A DNA stretch of 43,481 nucleotides from positions 1 through 43,481 of the forward strand of contig ONCT01000011.1 of NCBI GenBank assembly GCA_900316395.1, in the 5' to 3' direction. Source of the DNA: an uncultured Lachnospiraceae bacterium (GTDB lineage Bacteria; Bacillota; Clostridia; Lachnospirales; Lachnospiraceae). Shown one piece after another: positions 41,255 through 43,481 of this stretch. A program made the position numbers and the translations under genes. How positions within the stretch are numbered: position 1 is the first letter of the stretch; every line of letters starts with the position of its first letter. The notes below the pieces were generated by a model that saw only the letters and a list, made by a program, of their open reading frames with translations, did no database searches and was not told the origin of the DNA.

Positions 41255-42616
41255 ATGGACGAGAATATAGAAGAATTTGAAGACAATCAAATAAATCGTA
41301 GTATGCCTAGAAGTGATGAATCGGAGCTTGCTGTTATCGGTTCAATGCTTCTTAATGTTGATGCAGTTACACAGGCTTCAGAGATTCTTAATAAGGATGA
41401 TTTCTACAACAAGCATTATGGCATAATGTTCGAGACCCTTGTTAAGATGTGTAATGAAGGGGAAGAGATAGATGAAGTAACATTTCAGAATAGGTTGAAG
41501 AGCAAAGATCTTCCACCTAATGTTACAACTATTGAAAATATTGCCAACATAATGAATGCGACGCCTACTTCTGTCAAGGTTAAGAATTATGCGCAGATTG
41601 TTAAGAATAAATCGCTGCTTCGCCAGATGATAACATTTGCACAGAATCTGGAAAATGACTGTTATGCAGGCAAGGATAGTGTCGATTATCTACTTGAGGT
41701 TGCTGAGAAGAACGTATTCAACCTAATTAAGAACAAGCGCGTGGACGACTTTGAGGATATTAGCACAATTGTATTTCGGACACTTGAGAATATAGAAGCA
41801 GCAGGCAAGACCAAGGGACCTGTTACAGGTGTGCCTACAGGCTTTATTGATTTAGATTATAGAACGGCTGGATTACAGCCTTCGGACCTTATTCTTATTG
41901 CTGCGCGTCCTTCAATGGGTAAGACGGCTTTTGTAATTAATATTGCCCAACATACAGCAATTAAGAACAATATTCCTACTGTTGTATTCTCATTGGAAAT
42001 GGGTAAAGAACAGCTAATGAACAGAATATTCGCCATGGAGACAGGAATCGATGCCCAGAAGCTTCGTACAGGCGATTTGTCGGAAGAGGATTGGATGGTA
42101 TTAGCCGAAGCATCCTCTAAGATAGGAAATAGTAAGCTGATTATTGATGATACTTCCAGCATCACAATAGGAGAGCTTAAGAGTAAATGTAGAAAGTATA
42201 AGTTAGATTATGATATAGGACTTATAATAATCGATTACCTTCAATTAATGGAGACAGGTGCGAGAGATGAGTCCCACCAATTAGCGATTGCCAAGATTTC
42301 TAAATCGTTAAAGGCCTTGGCAAGAGAATTGAAGGTGCCTGTTGTGACCTTGTCACAGCTTAACCGTAGTGTGGAAAAGAGAGAGGATAAGAGACCTATT
42401 ATGTCCGACCTTCGTGATTCAGGTGCAATCGAGCAGGATGCGGACGTGGTAATGTTCATTCATAGAGAGTTCTATCATAACAAGGAAGATGTAGATAAAG
42501 CCAATGTGGCTGAGATTATTATTGCTAAGCAGAGAAACGGCCCAATCGGAACGGTTGAGCTTGCGTGGATACCAGAGCTAACGAAGTTCGCCAACAAAGA
42601 AAGAGAACGCGAATAG
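41255..42616 (+). CDS. dnaB: Replicative DNA helicase
   Basis: A 453-residue hexameric helicase (called DnaC in B. subtilis). The N-terminal domain starts near SMPRSDESELAVIGSMLL; the RecA-like domain has Walker A ARPSMGKTAF (about 210-219), Walker B IIIDYLQLM (about 325-333), LSQLNRSVE and the arginine-finger region QRNGPIG. The transcript ends in the hairpin at 42625-42686. Typical length. Confidence 0.97.
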   Translation: MDENIEEFEDNQINRSMPRSDESELAVIGSMLLNVDAVTQASEILNKDDFYNKHYGIMFETLVKMCNEGEEIDEVTFQNRLKSKDLPPNVTTIENIANIMNATPTSVKVKNYAQIVKNKSLLRQMITFAQNLENDCYAGKDSVDYLLEVAEKNVFNLIKNKRVDDFEDISTIVFRTLENIEAAGKTKGPVTGVPTGFIDLDYRTAGLQPSDLILIAARPSMGKTAFVINIAQHTAIKNNIPTVVFSLEMGKEQLMNRIFAMETGIDAQKLRTGDLSEEDWMVLAEASSKIGNSKLIIDDTSSITIGELKSKCRKYKLDYDIGLIIIDYLQLMETGARDESHQLAIAKISKSLKALARELKVPVVTLSQLNRSVEKREDKRPIMSDLRDSGAIEQDADVVMFIHREFYHNKEDVDKANVAEIIIAKQRNGPIGTVELAWIPELTKFANKERERE

Positions 42617-42624
42617 GGTAAAAG

Positions 42625-42686
42625 TAAAAAATGTTCAAGACCTATATGCCACTAAGAATGTGGCTTTATAGGTCTTGAACATTTTT
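42625..42686 (+). terminator. dnaB terminator carrying the TAAGAAT-loop core (small family copy 3)
   Basis: A perfect 21-bp stem (42625-42645 with 42666-42686) ends in TTTTTT and starts 9 bp after the dnaB stop, so it is a strong terminator. Its tip is the small-family core: T, GCCAC (42647-42651), loop TAAGAAT (42652-42658), GTGGC, TT. The arms read AAAATGTTCAAGACC.., close to the core-less terminator at 8327-8374. Confidence 0.88.
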
Positions 42687-42690
42687 TATA

Positions 42691-42775
42691 CCCAGTTCGC
42701 TACATAGAGAATGTGGCTTAACAAGTCTTGAACATTTTTCTTATACCTTATCCGCTACTAAGAATGTAGCTTGAC
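42691..42775 (+). repeat. Two degenerate tandem copies of the TAAGAAT-loop core
   Basis: After the terminator, GCTAC (42698-42702) pairs with GTGGC (42712-42716) around a 9-nt loop, followed by a right arm like the terminator's (GTCTTGAACATTTTT) without a matching left arm. Then GCTAC (42753-42757), TAAGAAT, GTAGC (42765-42769), TT. The stems GCCAC/GTGGC, GCTAC/GTGGC and GCTAC/GTAGC show stepwise compensatory change. Confidence 0.75.
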
Positions 42776-42800
42776 AGGCGCTGTACTCTGTTATAATACC

Positions 42801-43010
42801 TTATGAGGCTTGGGATGCGAGGAAGTCGTTGATGTCGTCAACGAGACCATCTGGATCAATGCCATGAACAGCAGCCGCCTGTTCAATAGTTTCCATCTGA
42901 CTTGATGGGCATCCTAAGCAATGCATTCCAATATTTAATAAAAGTGGAGCAACATTCTCATCAATTTGAAGAAGCTCGCCAATCATTGTATCTTTAGTTA
43001 CTTTAGCCAT
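42801..43010 (-). CDS. DUF1858 domain protein
   Basis: A 69-residue protein with the DUF1858 pattern: KVTKDTMIGELLQIDENVAPLLLNIGMHCLGCPSSQMETIEQAAAVHGID. The two Cys in HCLGC are conserved in the family and may bind metal or a cluster; function is unknown. AGGAGG lies 8 bp before the ATG. It is transcribed from its own promoter and diverges from the ferredoxin gene, which may hint at a redox link (inference). Confidence 0.9.
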   Translation of the reverse strand: MAKVTKDTMIGELLQIDENVAPLLLNIGMHCLGCPSSQMETIEQAAAVHGIDPDGLVDDINDFLASQAS

Positions 43011-43045
43011 TATGATTACCTCCTGTTAATTTTTTGACACATAGT

Positions 43046-43074
43046 ATTATAGTATGTTTGAGGAAAGTTTACAA
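43046..43074 (-). promoter_or_regulatory. Promoter of the DUF1858 gene
   Basis: On the minus strand TTGTAA (43069-43074), 17-bp spacer, TATAAT (43046-43051), about 35 bp before the ATG at 43010. Sequence and spacing resemble the hydrolase promoter at 9328-9356. Confidence 0.75.
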
Positions 43075-43173
43075 CGATTTTTTAATTTAAGGTTGTTAAA
43101 ATGGCTAATTTGCGATAAAATAAGACAAGGAACTTTTAAAGTATTATACTTAATATATAAGGAGGAAGAAGCT

Positions 43174-43344
43174 ATGGCATACGTAATTTCAGATGAGTGT
43201 GTATCATGTGGAACATGTGCTCCAGAGTGTCCAGTAGACGCTATTTCTGAGGGCGACGGCAAGTATGAGATCGCTGCAGACGCTTGTGTTGAGTGTGGAA
43301 CTTGTGCAGGTGTTTGTCCAACAGGCGCTATCAAAGAGCCATAA
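43174..43344 (+). CDS. 2[4Fe-4S] ferredoxin
   Basis: A 56-residue clostridial-type ferredoxin with two cluster motifs: CVSCGTCAPECP (residues 9-20) and CVECGTCAGVCP (about 38-49), each CxxCxxCxxxCP. It carries low-potential electrons, for example to or from pyruvate:ferredoxin oxidoreductase and hydrogenase. The frame is open upstream, but GGAGG at 43161-43165 and the family length fix ATG 43174. A strong terminator follows. Confidence 0.96.
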   Translation: MAYVISDECVSCGTCAPECPVDAISEGDGKYEIAADACVECGTCAGVCPTGAIKEP

Positions 43345-43357
43345 GATAATTAAAGCT

Positions 43358-43390
43358 AAGAGCATTGACAGTAGTCAATGCTCTTTTTTT
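43358..43390 (+). terminator. Terminator after ferredoxin
   Basis: AAGAGCATTGAC (43358-43369) pairs perfectly with GTCAATGCTCTT (43374-43385), followed by TTTTT. A probable group II intron begins right after it. Confidence 0.93.
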
Positions 43391-43391
43391 A

Positions 43392-43481
43392 GTTTGCGCG
43401 CCATGGGCGCGCTCTAACGGGTGCAAGTCCCGAACACGCCCAGATAGTGGGAAGTGTATAGCCGAACAGCAAGGGTGTCCA
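43392..43481 (+). mobile_element. 5' end of a probable group II intron (runs off the window)
   Basis: After the terminator comes a GC-rich hairpin GCGCGCC/GGCGCGC (43396-43412), then AACGGGTGCAAGTCCCGA and later TAGCCGAACAGCAAGGGTGTCC, which are recognisable pieces of domain I of bacterial group II introns. The intron would be a self-splicing ribozyme with a reverse transcriptase gene further right. Insertion just after a terminator hairpin is the known preference of class C introns. The 5' boundary (around 43392) is approximate. Confidence 0.72.

Noticed and set aside
42770..42796. TTGACA..TATAAT promoter-like pair after dnaB
   Set aside because: The spacer is only 15 bp and it would read antisense into the DUF1858 gene; the TTGACA is part of the degenerate hairpin repeat.

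Overview
The window is the right-hand flank of a chromosomal replication origin of a low-GC Firmicute, most likely a member of the Lachnospiraceae (Clostridia). The first codons of dnaA lie on the minus strand at the left edge, followed by an AT-rich oriC with DnaA boxes and then the classic cluster rpmH-rnpA-yidD-yidC-jag-mnmE-mnmG-rsmG and parA-parB with two parS sites. Genes such as DUF4446, DUF3881, a small YaaR and a short Orn/Lys/Arg decarboxylase, and strongly AT-biased codon use, point to that family. No species can be named from the sequence alone.

Layout: 1-455 oriC; 456-8315 ribosomal protein, RNase P, membrane insertion and tRNA modification genes; 8371-10508 an alpha/beta hydrolase and a lipoprotein amidohydrolase; 11322-15251 chromosome partitioning and two small families of unknown role; 15289-17172 tRNA-Arg and tRNA-Lys around a membrane-anchored Pro/Ala/Glu-rich repeat protein; 17229-18544 DUF1275 and trmB (minus strand); 18718-21626 a D,D-carboxypeptidase followed by an AbiE-like pair; 21665-33835 the yaaO-gmk-yaaR-holB-ricT-trmN6-rsmI operon known from Bacilli and Clostridia, here interrupted between yaaR and holB by about 5.3 kb carrying a 1,577-residue secreted phospholipase-like protein; 33887-42616 a sirtuin, rpsF-ssb-rpsR, two paralogous membrane proteins, galK, gdpP, rplI and dnaB; 42801-43481 a DUF1858 protein, a 2[4Fe-4S] ferredoxin and the 5' end of a probable group II intron that runs off the window.

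The most unusual content is not protein-coding. Five intergenic elements of about 220-320 bp (3458-3773, 3830-4075, 10517-10764, 10963-11236, 24196-24419) share one architecture: a long imperfect stem that opens into two hairpins, the first with a 2-nt bulge and an ATCC(A/T) loop, the second with a TCCN loop. The stems differ between copies but keep pairing, so the fold rather than the sequence is conserved. The outer arms are unrelated from copy to copy yet each is self-complementary. A second, smaller family (5564-5633, 34646-34711, 42625-42686 plus two degenerate copies) has a conserved TAAGAAT loop closed by a covarying short stem, again inside unrelated or partly related palindromic arms. 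Both look like structured cores set into the tips of hairpins at transcription-unit boundaries. I do not recognise either as a described family, but I cannot search databases.
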